From: Auricularia sp. M13
Taxonomy: Eukaryota; Basidiomycota; Agaricomycetes; Auriculariales; Auriculariaceae
Direction: 5' to 3'
DNA length: 64,000 bases
Assembly (NCBI GenBank): GCA_037042915.1
Contig: CM073199.1
Coordinates: forward strand, 2,790,001-2,854,000
Positions 1 through 13,000 of this stretch are shown one piece after another. The position numbers and the translations under genes were made by a program. A model generated the notes under the pieces. It saw only the letters and a program-made list of their open reading frames with translations, was not told the origin of the DNA and searched no databases. Position 1 is the stretch's first letter. Every line of letters starts with the position of its first letter.

Positions 1-216
1 CCTGTCGCACCAAGCACATCATCTGACATTGTTCCGCCTGTCGCACCCGTTCCCACTGTCCTGAGTGCACCAACTCCCTTTGTCCCGAGTGCACCAACTC
101 CCTTTGTCCCGAGTGCACCATCATCTGCTCCTGGTCCTGTTGCATCGTTACCGCTGTCCGTGTCAGCCCCATTGACGCTCGGGCCCGTGCCCCCCGAACA
201 CTTTTATTCTAATTAA
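1..216 (+). CDS. 3' end of a Pro/Ala/Ser-rich protein (partial)
   Basis: Frame 1 is open from the window edge to a TAA at 214-216 and encodes about 71 residues rich in Pro, Ala, Ser and Val. It contains a short tandem repeat (VPSAPTPF twice, from a 24-bp DNA repeat at about 66-118). No domain is recognisable, and such low-complexity tails occur in many fungal proteins. The stop lies directly against the stop codon of the leftward DUF6589 gene (217-219), so the two genes would converge with no spacer. It could be the tail of an unseen upstream gene or simply an open repeat; length and composition alone cannot settle this. Confidence 0.35.
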   Translation, partial: PVAPSTSSDIVPPVAPVPTVLSAPTPFVPSAPTPFVPSAPSSAPGPVASLPLSVSAPLTLGPVPPEHFYSN

Positions 217-2812
217 CTACAGATCTAGATAGTCTATGAACTCATTGATCTCCTCGTCCGTCAGCAAGTCCGCATATTCATTCTCTAGATCTCCCTCACT
301 GGGATCGGTCACACGATCATCTGGCACACCATCAAGCTTGACAACGAGTATCTTATCCCGCGAGAGTTTAATCATCCCCGCAGTAAGCTGGTTGGGTACA
401 GATTTGGGTGCCTTTCTCCCCGAGCATTCTTGGTGGATCCTGCTTGCAACAATCATGGAGATGAGATTGCGGATCGTCTTCGTCATATCTGGGGGTTGGT
501 GGCGGATATACCGGTGCGTCAAGTGGAAATTGTGCTCGACAAGTGTGAGGCACGAGCGGTAGAGTTCGATCAACAGTGAATGTTTGATTATACGCTCGAG
601 GGTACGGTTTGAACTTTCACCCGCATGAATTGTCTGGAACCATCCCGTTCAGTATGCAGTGACCCTGAAAACATGCTCTCACCTTTTGTAGCATGTTGTT
701 AACCTCCAGGAGCTAGTCAACCCCACGGAAACCATCAGCCTTGCCAGACGGGTTGCAGAGCCAGTTCATTCTGACAGCGCGCGCCGTTTGAGGTGGCAAA
801 AAGTGTTGAAGATTTGTGAGGAAGCGTGACAAAAACGTCGCATACTTGTGCTTCCCCACTGCCATGAAGATGAATATCCAGAAAGCCAGATTCTTCTCCA
901 CGCGTCCAATATGGCCATGCGCGGAAGCGTGGCAGAGTTCCAGGTAAAGGATAGCGTCCCGGTGCCACAGCTGCGAGTTCTCCAATTCCTGATCGCACTG
1001 ACTGGCCGGCCGAAGTCTATCGCCATTGAAACTCTCGCCGGCCACAAACCGTGTGACCAGGGTCTCTGAGAGGGACACAATCTGTGTCCACGGAGGGTTA
1101 CTCGCGGCAAAGGCCTCCAGACTTTTGTAGCCAAGCTCGCCGACAATAATGGTCCAGCAATCGAGCATAGATGCTTCTGTCACATACTGGATGATATCAT
1201 GCAGCTGACGGAAGGTAGGCTTTGTACCAATCTTGATAGACTCCTTGGGGCGTAGTTTGCATGCGAAGGTGTATACTGACGTTGAGTCCCCACGAAGAGA
1301 GACAAACGGCTCGATGTAAATCCGCCACAGAGCTTCTGCGGCTGCCATCTTGATGTGGAACATGCCAGGTACGCCAAGGACCCATTGCAGGCCATTTTCA
1401 GCAGTGCCCTCGATACGGCGACTCTTGATCAGCGAATCCACCTTCTCCAGGGTTGCGAGATCCCCGTGAACTAGCATAACATATTCCTCAAGCTCCTGGG
1501 ATCGACCTTTGAAGCCAGCCTGCTCTAGCATCTCCGCCAGGATGGCAGCCTGTGCGTCATTGGTGCTCTCGTCTATCTGCATTGTCCTGGCAGGATATTG
1601 AACGGTGCGAGAGACTGAAATCTCAATCTCGCCCTCAGTGCTGCGAACAAGAATTCGACGTGCATGGTAAGCATATATTGGGGCGGGATAGTCTTCATCG
1701 GGCATGAGCTTGGCTATATCTGTGAAGTTCATGCGGAAAATCGGAACACCGTCAAGGCGTTCGTAATTGAGCACCGATTTACGCCAAAGCTCCGCGCATA
1801 CACAAAGATCCCAAGGTGTTGCATGCACAATAGCGAGAAACGTAGCAGAGGTGACGTTGAACCAGGTGCTCTGCTTCTCAACAGTGGGCTGCGAGGTCTT
1901 GAAGCCGAGGTTCAGGTTGTCGTATGCGAAATTCAGAATCCAACGCCCAGCAAGAGCCATGATCTGATGGCGATTATCGTTGGTGAGAGAGTTTACCATC
2001 GCATGGATAGTGCGAGGCGAGACAGAGAGGCCAATGTGCGCAAACATCTCGATCATGGCCTCTGGCGTGTGGCATGACTGCATGAAGAAACCAATGACTG
2101 CTGCCAGGCCGTTGCAGCGGCCGTTCGTACTCTGCATCAGGATGCTGATGATCGAAACAGCTCACTACAGAATAATGAGACACATGCATAACCAGAGATT
2201 ATGGGCTCACGATTGCAAAGATTGCTTGCTGGCGTTCCATTGCGCGCAACCTCCTGCGCGTACGCCGTCCTGGCTGAAGTTCCGGATCAAGCGCTTCAAG
2301 AATCCTCAGTTCTTCCTCGCTGAGATCTTCAAGCTCTCACCAGTACAGCTGGTCATCTTTGTCCTGATCCGCGCTCGTCTCGAGGTCGGCAAATGCTGTC
2401 GGTGGCTCTTCTGTAGCAGCGTTATGGGCACGTGCATAACGCTCCTGTCGGGAGTCATTCGCATCCAGTAGGGATAGTACAAGATCCCAGAGGTACGGTA
2501 CTTGCTGCCTGAAAGTTCCAGCCAGTGAAAGCCGGCGCGGACGTCAGTGATCTGCTGGAGTTCCTTGCGAAGCAACGCCCTTGTTGTTGTATAGGCCCAG
2601 TCACTGACAGCCGAAGCTGTCCCTGCATCGCTGAGAAGCATGTGCAAGAGAGACAGAATGTTGTCAGGTCCGCATTGGACGAACGCCCGGTCGAAATGAA
2701 TGCGCCGCCCGGAATGACTGCGGTCAAAAGAACTGTGTATGAGGTCGTACAGTGAGAGATTGGACTGCTGCATGAGCTGAAGCACTAGATCCACGGATCC
2801 AGGCGCAGACAT
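217..2812 (-). pseudogene. DUF6589-domain protein gene, probably decayed
   Basis: The long open part (713-2137, 474 residues) has the hallmarks I know from basidiomycete DUF6589 proteins: YDNLNLGFKTSQPTVEKQST, then LVHGDLATLEKVDSL, then MFHIKMAAAEALWRIYIEP. The molecular function of the family is unknown. The C-terminal exon (633-217) continues with NRTLERIIKHS and HNFHLTHRYIRHQPPDMTKT. A 49-bp GT-AG intron fits at 634-682 and a 46-bp one at 2165-2210. An N-terminal part starts at an ATG at 2812 and continues in another frame with PYLWDLVLSLLDAND and ELEDLSEEELRILEALDPEL. Damage seen: a frame change near 2530-2550 without a normal-sized intron, and in-frame stops at 2337-2339 (after LYW), 2162-2164 (first codon after the intron) and 713-715 (before LLEVNNMLQK). 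All three stops can arise by one transition. Family membership is likely; pseudogene status is probable, though sequencing error could explain part of it. Confidence 0.72.
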
Positions 2813-3209
2813 TGTCGAGGTAGGTTGGCGAGAGACAGGACCGCAACGTGTTCAACGTGCGGTGCTGTGCTGCACCTGTGGTGCCTAATAGTACCGGTGG
2901 CGTGTAAGCCACATTTTCTGTGGATGAATTCAATGCAAACCCTAGGGTCATACTTACTGCTCACTGACACGCCACGGCGCCTGGCGCTGCAAACGCTGGC
3001 GGACAACAACGGCGCGGTTTTCGGGCTTGATCTCCTGTGCGCTCCGTGGGCGCTTGTACAAGTTGCGCCAGCAGTTCGCCAGCGTAACATCGCGCCAACT
3101 TTCGGTACATTCTCGGCAATCAATCTCTGCACCGGTTTACTATGTACTCTACACCTGCGAGGATACAAGCGTGATTGTGACACTGGCGAATCTGCTGGGG
3201 AGGAGCTTG
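2813..3209. other. Spacer between DUF6589 gene and satellite
   Basis: No convincing gene. On the minus strand about 3083-2958 reads as a protein-like stretch (RNLYKRPRSAQEIKPENRAV) ending at a good donor (GTAAGTATG, intron start 2957), so a 5' exon of the neighbouring gene or of another gene cut by the satellite is possible. I could not join it in frame to the ATG at 2812. Several overlapping frames are open here and none is clearly favoured. Confidence 0.4.
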
Positions 3210-4265
3210 CGCCAGGGGTCCGATGAACCTACTGAACACCACTCCGATCTGCTGCGGAGACCCCAGGCAATATCTGGAATTGCTGCTGCTTTCTCGCACT
3301 ATTGACGGCAGACGATCTGCCCAGCGAGCGTGGCCTGACCATGTCGCATTACAATGTGTTTTATCACCGTCAGGGATCATCTGAATTCACTAGACACCAC
3401 TCCGGTCTGCAGCGGAGACCCCAGGCAATGTCTGGAATTGCTGTTGCTTTCTCGCACCATCAAAGGCAGACGATCTGCCCAGCGAGCGTGGCCTGACCAT
3501 GTCGCATTACAATGTGTTTTCTCACCGTCAGGGATCATCTGAATTGACTAGACACCACTCCGGTCTGCTGCGGAGACCCCAGGCAATGTCTAGAATCGCT
3601 GTTGCTTTCTCGCAGCATCGACGGCAGACGATCTGCCTAGCGAGCATGGCCAGACCATGTCGCATTACAATGTGTTTTATCACCGTCAGGGATCATCTGA
3701 ATTCACTAGCCACCACTCCAGTCTGCAGCGGAGACCCCAGGCAATGTCTAAAATTGCTGTTGCTTTCTCGCAGCATCGACGGCAGACGATCTGCCCAGCG
3801 AGCGTGGCCTGACCATGTCGCATTACAATGTGTTTTATCACTGTCAGGGATCATCTGAATTCACTAGACACCACTCCGGTCTGCTGCGGAGACCCCAGAC
3901 AATGTCTGGAATTGCTGTTGCTTTCTCGCATCATCGACGGCAGACGATCTGCCTAGCGAGCGTGGCCTGACCATGTCGGATTACAATGTGTTTTCTCACC
4001 GTCAGGGATCATCTGAATTTAATAGACACCACTCCTGTCTGCAGCGGAGACCCCAGGCAATGTCTGGAATTGCTGTTGCTTTCTCGCAGCATCGACGGCA
4101 GACGATCTGCCCAGCGAGCGTGGCCTGACCATGTCGCATTACAATGTGTTTTCTCACCGTCAGGGATTATCTGAATTTGCTAGACACCACTCCGGTCTGC
4201 TGCGGAGACCCCAGGCAATGTCTGGAATTGCTGTTGCTTTCTCGCACCATCGATGGCAGACGATC

Positions 4266-4529
4266 TGCCTAGCGAGCGTGTTTTCTCACCGTCAGGGATC
4301 ATCTGAATTCACTAGACACCACTCCTGTCTGCTGCGGAGACCCCAGACAATGTCTGGAATTGCTGTTGCTTTCTCCCACCATCAAAGGCAGACGATCTGC
4401 CCAGCGAGCGTGTTTTCTCACCGTCAGGGATCATCTGAATTCACTAGACACCACTCCTGTCTGCTGCGGAGACCCCAGACAATGTCTGGAATTGCTGTTG
4501 CTTTCTCGCACCATCAAAGGCAGACGATC
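4266..4529. repeat. Two adjacent 132-bp shortened monomers
   Basis: The junction GCGAGCGTGTTTTCTCACC occurs at about 4273 and again 132 bp later. Each lacks the same 26 bp (from GCCTGACC through CAATGTG). The deletion is bounded by a GTG on both sides, as expected for slippage or recombination at microhomology. The two identical short units in tandem indicate one deletion event followed by local duplication. Confidence 0.85.
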
Positions 4530-7099
4530 TGCCCAGCGAGCGTGGCCTGACCATGTCGCATTACAATGTGTTTTATCACCGTCAGGGATCATTTGAGTTC
4601 ACTAGACACCACTCCTGTCTGCTGCGGAGACCCCAGGCAATGTCTAGAATTGCTGTTGCTTTCTTGCAGCATCGACGGCAGACGATCTGCCCAGCGAGCG
4701 TGGCCTGACCGCTTAGCATTACAATGTGTTTTCTCACCTTCAGGGATCATCTGAATTCACTAGACACCACTCCAGTCTGCAGCAGAGACCCCAGACAATG
4801 TCTGGAATTGCTGTTGCTTTCTCGCACCATCAACGGCAGACGATCTGCCTAGCGAGCGTGGCCTGACCATGTCGCATTACAATGTGTTTTCTCACCGTCA
4901 GGGATCATCTGAATTCAATAGACACCACTCCGGTCTGCAGCGGAGACCCCAGGCAATGTCTGGAATTGCTGTTGCTTTCTCGCACCATCGACGGCAGACG
5001 ATCTGCCTAGCGAGCGTGGCCTGACCATGTCGCATTACAATGTGTTTTCTCACCATCAGGGATCATCTGAATTCAATAGAGACCACTCCAGTCTGCAGCA
5101 GAGACCCCAGACAATGTCTGGAATTGCTGTTGCTTTCTCGCACCATCAACGGCAGACGATCTGCCTAGCGAGCGTGGCCTGACCATGTCGCATTACAATG
5201 TGTTTTCTCACCGTCAGGGATCATCTGAATTCAATAGACACCACTCCGGTCTGCAGCGGAGACCCCAGACAATGTCTGGAATTGCTGTTGCTTTCTCGCA
5301 CCATCAAAGGCAGACGATCTGCCCAGCGAGCGTGGCCTGACCATGTCGCATTACAATGTGTTTTCTCACCGTCAGGGATCATCTGAATTCAATAGACACC
5401 ACTCCGGTCTGCAGCGGAGACCCCAGGCAATGTCTGGAATTGCTGTTGCTTTCTCGCACCATCGACGGCAGACGATCTGCCTAGCGAGCGTGGCCTGACC
5501 ATGTCGCATTACAATGTGTTTTCTCACCATCAGGGATCATCTGAATTCAATAGAGACCACTCCAGTCTGCAGCAGAGACCCCAGACAATGTCTGGAATTG
5601 CTGTTGCTTTCTCGCACCATCAACGGCAGACGATCTGCCTAGCGAGCGTGGCCTGACCATGTCGCATTACAATGTGTTTTCTCACCGTCAGGGATCATCT
5701 GAATTCAATAGACACCACTCCGGTCTGCAGCGGAGACCCCAGACAATGTCTGGAATTGCTGTTGCTTTCTCGCACCATCAAAGGCAGACGATCTGCCCAG
5801 CGAGCGTGGCCTGACCATGTCGCATTACAATGTGTTTTATCACCGTCAGGGATCATCTGAATTGACTAGACACCACTCCAGTCTGCAGCGGAGACCCCAG
5901 GCAATGTCTAGAATTGCTGTTGCTTTCTCGCAGCATCGACGGCAGACGATCTGCCCAGCGAGCGTGGCCTGACCGCTTAGCATTACAATGTGTTTTCTCA
6001 CCGTCAGGGATCATCTGAATTGACTAGACACCACTCCTGTCTGCTGCGGAGACCCCAGGCAATGTCTAGAATTGCTGTTGCTTTCTCGCACCATGAAAGG
6101 CAGACGATCTGCCCAGCGAGCGTGGCCTGACCATGTCGCATTACAATGTGTTTTCTCACCGTCAGGGATCATCTGAATTCAATAGACACCACTCCGGTCT
6201 GCAGCGGAGACCCCAGGCAATGTCTGGAATTGCTGTTGCTTTCTCGCACCATCGACGGCAGACGATCTGCCTAGCGAGCGTGGTCTGACCATGTCGCATT
6301 ACAATGTGTTTTCTCACCTTCAGGGATCATCTGAATTCACTAGAGACCACTCCAGTCTGCAGCAGAGACCCCAGACAATGTCTGGAATTGCTGTTGCTTT
6401 CTCGCACCATCAAAGGCAGACGATCTGCCCAGCGAGCGTGGCCTGACCATGTCGCATTACAATGTGTTTTATCACCGTCAGGGATCATCTGAATTCACTA
6501 GACACCACTCCTGTCTGCAGCGGAGACCCCAGGCAATGTCTGGAATTGCTGCTGCTTTCTCGCAGCATCGACGGCAGACGATCTGCCCAGCGAGCGTGGC
6601 CTGACCGCTTAGCATTACAATGTGTTTTCTCACCTTCAGGGATCATCTGAATTCACTAGACACCACTCCAGTCTGCTGCGGAGACCCCAGGCAATGTCTA
6701 GAATTGCTGCTGCTTTCTCGCACCATCAACGGCAGACGATCTGCCTAGCGAGCGTGGCCTGACCATGTCGCATTACAATGTGTTTTCTCACCGTCAGGGA
6801 TCATCTGAATTCAATAGACACCACTCCGGTCTGCAGCGGAGACCCCAGGCAATGTCTGGAATTGCTGTTGCTTTCTCGCACCATCGACGGCAGACGATCT
6901 GCCTAGCGAGCGTGGCCTGACCATGTCGCATTACAATGTGTTTTCTCACCTTCAGGGATCATCTGAATTCACTAGAGACCACTCCAGTCTGCAGCAGAGA
7001 CCCCAGACAATGTCTGGAATTGCTGTTGCTTTCTCGCACCATCAAAGGCAGACGATCTGCCTAGCGAGCGTGGCCTGACCATGTCGCATTACAATGTGT

Positions 7100-10000
7100 T
7101 TTATCACCGTCAGGGATCATCTGAATTCAATAGACACCACTCCTGTCTGCTGCGGAGACCCCAGACAATGTCTGGAATTGCTGTTGCTTTCTCGCACCAT
7201 CAAAGGCAGACGATCTGCCCAGCGAGCGTGGCCTGACCATGTCGCATTACAATGTGTTTTCTCACCTTCAGGGATCATCTGAATTCACTAGAGACCACTC
7301 CAGTCTGCAGCAGAGACCCCAGACAATGTCTGGAATTGCTGTTGCTTTCTCGCACCATCGACGGCAGACGATCTGCCTAGCGAGCGTGGCCTGACCATGT
7401 CGCATTACAATGTGTTTTCTCACCTTCAGGGATCATCTGAATTCACTAGAGACCACTCCAGTCTGCAGCAGAGACCCCAGACAATGTCTGGAATTGCTGT
7501 TGCTTTTCGCACCATGAAAGGCAGACGATCTGCCCAGCGAGCGTGGCCTGACCATGTCGCATTACAATGTGTTTTATCACCGTCAGGGATCATCTGAATT
7601 CACTAGACACCACTCCGGTCTGCAGCGGAGACCCCAGACAATGTCTGGAATTCCTGTTGCTTTCTCGCACCATCGACGGCAGACGATCTGCCTAGCGAGC
7701 GTGGTCTGACCATGTCGCATTACAATGTGTTTTCTCACCTTCAGGGATCATCTGAATTCACTAGAGACCACTCCAGTCTGCAGCAGAGACCCCAGACAAT
7801 GTCTGGAATTGCTGTTGCTTTCTCGCACCATCAAAGGCAGACGATCTGCCCAGCGAGCGTGGCCTGACCATGTCGCATTACAATGTGTTTTCTCACCTTC
7901 AGGGATCATCTGAATTCACTAGAGACCACTCCAGTCTGCAGCAGAGACCCCAGACAATGTCTGGAATTGCTGTTGCTTTCTCGCACCATCAAAGGCAGAC
8001 GATCTGCCCAGCGAGCGTGGCCTGACCATGTCGCATTACAATGTGTTTTATCACCGTCAGGGATCATCTGAATTAACTAGACACCACTCCAGTCTGCAGC
8101 AGAGACCCCAGACAATGTCTAGAATTGCTGCTGCTTTCTCGCACCATCAACGGCAGACGATCTGCCTAGCGAGCGTGGCCTGACCATGTCGCATTACAAT
8201 GTGTTTTCTCACTGTCAGGGATCATCTGAATTCAATAGACACCACTCCGGTCTGCAGCGGAGACCCCAGGCAATGTCTGGAATTGCTGTTGCTTTCTCGC
8301 ACCATCGACGGCAGACGATCTGCCTAGCGAGCGTGGCCTGACCATGTCGCATTACAATGTGTTTTCTCACCTTCAGGGATCATCTGAATTCACTAGAGAC
8401 CACTCCAGTCTGCAGCAGAGACCCCAGACAATGTCTGGAATTGCTGTTGCTTTCTCGCACCATCAAAGGCAGACGATCTGCCTAGCGAGCGTGGCCTGAC
8501 CATGTCGCATTACAATGTGTTTTATCACCGTCAGGGATCATCTGAATTCAATAGACACCACTCCTGTCTGCTGCGGAGACCCCAGACAATGTCTGGAATT
8601 GCTGTTGCTTTCTCGCACCATCAAAGGCAGACGATCTGCCCAGCGAGCGTGGCCTGACCATGTCGCATTACAATGTGTTTTATCACCGTCAGGGATCATT
8701 TGAGTTCACTAGACACCACTCCTGTCTGCTGCGGAGACCCCAGGCAATGTCTAGAATTGCTGTTGCTTTCTCGCAGCATCGACGGCAGACGATCTGCCCA
8801 GCGAGCGTGGCCTGACCGCTTAGCATTACAATGTGTTTTCTCACCTTCAGGGATCATCTGAATTCACTAGACACCACTGCAGTCTGCTGCGGAGACCCCA
8901 GGCAATGTCTAGAATTGCTGCTGCTTTCTCGCACCATCAACGGCAGACGATCTGCCTAGCGAGCGTGGCCTGACCAGGTCGCATTACAATGTGTTTTCTC
9001 ACAGTCAGGGATCATCTGAATTCAATAGACACCACTCCGGTCTGCAGCGGAGACCCCAGACAATGTCTGGAATTCCTGTTGCTTTCTCGCACCATCGACG
9101 GCAGACGATCTGCCTAGCGAGCGTGGCCTGACCATGTCGCATTACAATGTGTTTTCTCACCTTCAGGGATCATCTGAATTCACTAGAGACCACTCCAGTC
9201 TGCAGCAGAGACCCCAGACAATGTCTGGAATTGCTGTTGCTTTCTCGCACCATCAAAGGCAGACGATCTGCCCAGCGAGCGTGGCCTGACCATGTCGCAT
9301 TACAATGTGTTTTCTCACCTTCAGGGATCATCTGAATTCACTAGAGACCACTCCAGTCTGCAGCAGAGACCCCAGACAATGTCTGGAATTGCTGTTGCTT
9401 TCTCGCACCATCGACGGCAGACGATCTGCCTAGCGAGCGTGGCCTGACCATGTCGCATTACAATGTGTTTTCTCACCTTCAGGGATCATCTGAATTCACT
9501 AGAGACCACTCCAGTCTGCAGCAGAGACCCCAGACAATGTCTGGAATTGCTGTTGCTTTCTCGCACCATGAAAGGCAGACGATCTGCCCAGCGAGCGTGG
9601 CCTGACCATGTCGCATTACAATGTGTTTTATCACCGTCAGGGATCATCTGAATTCACTAGACACCACTCCGGTCTGCAGCGGAGACCCCAGACAATGTCT
9701 GGAATTCCTGTTGCTTTCTCGCACCATCGACGGCAGACGATCTGCCTAGCGAGCGTGGTCTGACCATGTCGCATTACAATGTGTTTTCTCACCTTCAGGG
9801 ATCATCTGAATTCACTAGAGACCACTCCAGTCTGCAGCAGAGACCCCAGACAATGTCTGGAATTGCTGTTGCTTTCGCACCATCAAAGGCAGACGATCTG
9901 CCCAGCGAGCGTGGCCTGACCATGTCGCATTACAATGTGTTTTCTCACCTTCAGGGATCATCTGAATTCACTAGAGACCACTCCAGTCTGCAGCAGAGAC

Positions 10001-13000
10001 CCCAGACAATGTCTGGAATTGCTGTTGCTTTCTCGCACCATCAAAGGCAGACGATCTGCCCAGCGAGCGTGGCCTGACCATGTCGCATTACAATGTGTTT
10101 TATCACCGTCAGGGATCATCTGAATTAACTAGACACCACTCCAGTCTGCAGCAGAGACCCCAGACAATGTCTAGAATTGCTGCTGCTTTCTCGCACCATC
10201 AACGGCAGACGATCTGCCTAGCGAGCGTGGCCTGACCATGTCGCATTACAATGTGTTTTCTCACCGTCAGGGATCATCTGAATTCAATAGACACCACTCC
10301 GGTCTGCAGCGGAGACCCCAGGCAATGTCTGGAATTGCTGTTGCTTTCTCGCACCATCGACGGCAGACGATCTGCCTAGCGAGCGTGGCCTGACCATGTC
10401 GCATTACAATGTGTTTTCTCACCTTCAGGGATCATCTGAATTCACTAGAGACCACTCCAGTCTGCAGCAGAGACCCCAGACAATGTCTGGAATTGCTGTT
10501 GCTTTCTCGCACCATCAAAGGCAGACGATCTGCCTAGCGAGCGTGGCCTGACCATGTCGCATTACAATGTGTTTTATCACCGTCAGGGATCATCTGAATT
10601 CAATAGACACCACTCCTGTCTGCTGCGGAGACCCCAGGCAATGTCTAGAATTGCTGTTGCTTTCTCGCAGCATCGACGGCAGACGATCTGCCCAGCGAGC
10701 GTGGCCTGACCGCTTAGCATTACAATATGTTTTCTCACCTTCAGGGATCATCTGAATTCACTAGACACCACTGCAGTCTGCTGCGGAGACCCCAGGCAAT
10801 GTCTAGAATTGCTGCTGCTTTCTCGCACCATCAACGGCAGACGATCTGCCTAGCGAGCGTGGCCTGACCAGGTCGCATTACAATGTGTTCTCTCACAGTC
10901 AGGGATCATCTGAATTCAATAGACACCACTCCGGTCTGCAGCGGAGACCCCAGACAATGTCTGGAATTCCTGTTGCTTTCTCGCACCATCGACGGCAGAC
11001 GATCTGCCTAGCGAGCGTGGCCTGACCATGTCGCATTACAATGTGTTTTCTCACCTTCAGGGATCATCTGAATTCACTAGAGACCACTCCAGTCTGCAGC
11101 AGAGACCCCAGACAATGTCTGGAATTGCTGTTGCTTTCTCGCACCATCAAAGGCAGACGATCTGCCCAGCGAGCGTGGCCTGACCATGTCGCATTACAAT
11201 GTGTTTTCTCACCTTCAGGGATCATCTGAATTCACTAGAGACCACTCCAGTCTGCAGCAGAGACCCCAGACAATGTCTGGAATTGCTGTTGCTTTCTCGC
11301 ACCATCGACGGCAGACGATCTGCCTAGCGAGCGTGGCCTGACCATGTCGCATTACAATGTGTTTTCTCACCTTCAGGGATCATCTGAATTCACTAGAGAC
11401 CACTCCAGTCTGCAGCAGAGACCCCAGACAATGTCTGGAATTGCTGTTGCTTTCTCGCACCATGAAAGGCAGACGATCTGCCCAGCGAGCGTGGCCTGAC
11501 CATGTCGCATTACAATGTGTTTTATCACCGTCAGGGATCATCTGAATTCACTAGACACCACTCCGGTCTGCAGCGGAGACCCCAGACAATGTCTGGAATT
11601 CCTGTTGCTTTCTCGCACCATCGACGGCAGACGATCTGCCTAGCGAGCGTGGTCTGACCATGTCGCATTACAATGTGTTTTCTCACCTTCAGGGATCATC
11701 TGAATTCACTAGAGACCACTCCAGTCTGCAGCAGAGACCCCAGACAATGTCTGGAATTGCTGTTGCTTTCTCGCACCATCAAAGGCAGACGATCTGCCCA
11801 GCGAGCGTGGCCTGACCATGTCGCATTACAATGTGTTTTCTCACCTTCAGGGATCATCTGAATTCACTAGAGACCACTCCAGTCTGCAGCAGAGACCCCA
11901 GACAATGTCTGGAATTGCTGTTGCTTTCTCGCACCATCAAAGGCAGACGATCTGCCCAGCGAGCGTGGCCTGACCATGTCGCATTACAATGTGTTTTATC
12001 ACCGTCAGGGATCATCTGAATTAACTAGACACCACTCCAGTCTGCAGCAGAGACCCCAGACAATGTCTAGAATTGCTGCTGCTTTCTCGCACCATCAACG
12101 GCAGACGATCTGCCTAGCGAGCGTGGCCTGACCATGTCGCATTACAATGTGTTTTCTCACCGTCAGGGATCATCTGAATTCAATAGACACCACTCCGGTC
12201 TGCAGCGGAGACCCCAGGCAATGTCTGGAATTGCTGTTGCTTTCTCGCACCATCGACGGCAGACGATCTGCCTAGCGAGCGTGGCCTGACCATGTCGCAT
12301 TACAATGTGTTTTCTCACCTTCAGGGATCATCTGAATTCACTAGAGACCACTCCAGTCTGCAGCAGAGACCCCAGACAATGTCTGGAATTGCTGTTGCTT
12401 TCTCGCACCATCAAAGGCAGACGATCTGCCTAGCGAGCGTGGCCTGACCATGTCGCATTACAATGTGTTTTATCACCGTCAGGGATCATCTGAATTCAAT
12501 AGACACCACTCCTGTCTGCTGCGGAGACCCCAGGCAATGTCTAGAATTGCTGTTGCTTTCTCGCAGCATCGACGGCAGACGATCTGCCCAGCGAGCGTGG
12601 CCTGACCGCTTAGCATTACAATGTGTTTTCTCACCTTCAGGGATCATCTGAATTCACTAGACACCACTGCAGTCTGCTGCGGAGACCCCAGGCAATGTCT
12701 AGAATTGCTGCTGCTTTCTCGCACCATCAACGGCAGACGATCTGCCTAGCGAGCGTGGCCTGACCAGGTCGCATTACAATGTGTTCTCTCACAGTCAGGG
12801 ATCATCTGAATTCAATAGACACCACTCCGGTCTGCAGCGGAGACCCCAGACAATGTCTGGAATTCCTGTTGCTTTCTCGCACCATCGACGGCAGACGATC
12901 TGCCTAGCGAGCGTGGCCTGACCATGTCGCATTACAATGTGTTTTCTCACCTTCAGGGATCATCTGAATTCACTAGAGACCACTCCAGTCTGCAGCAGAG

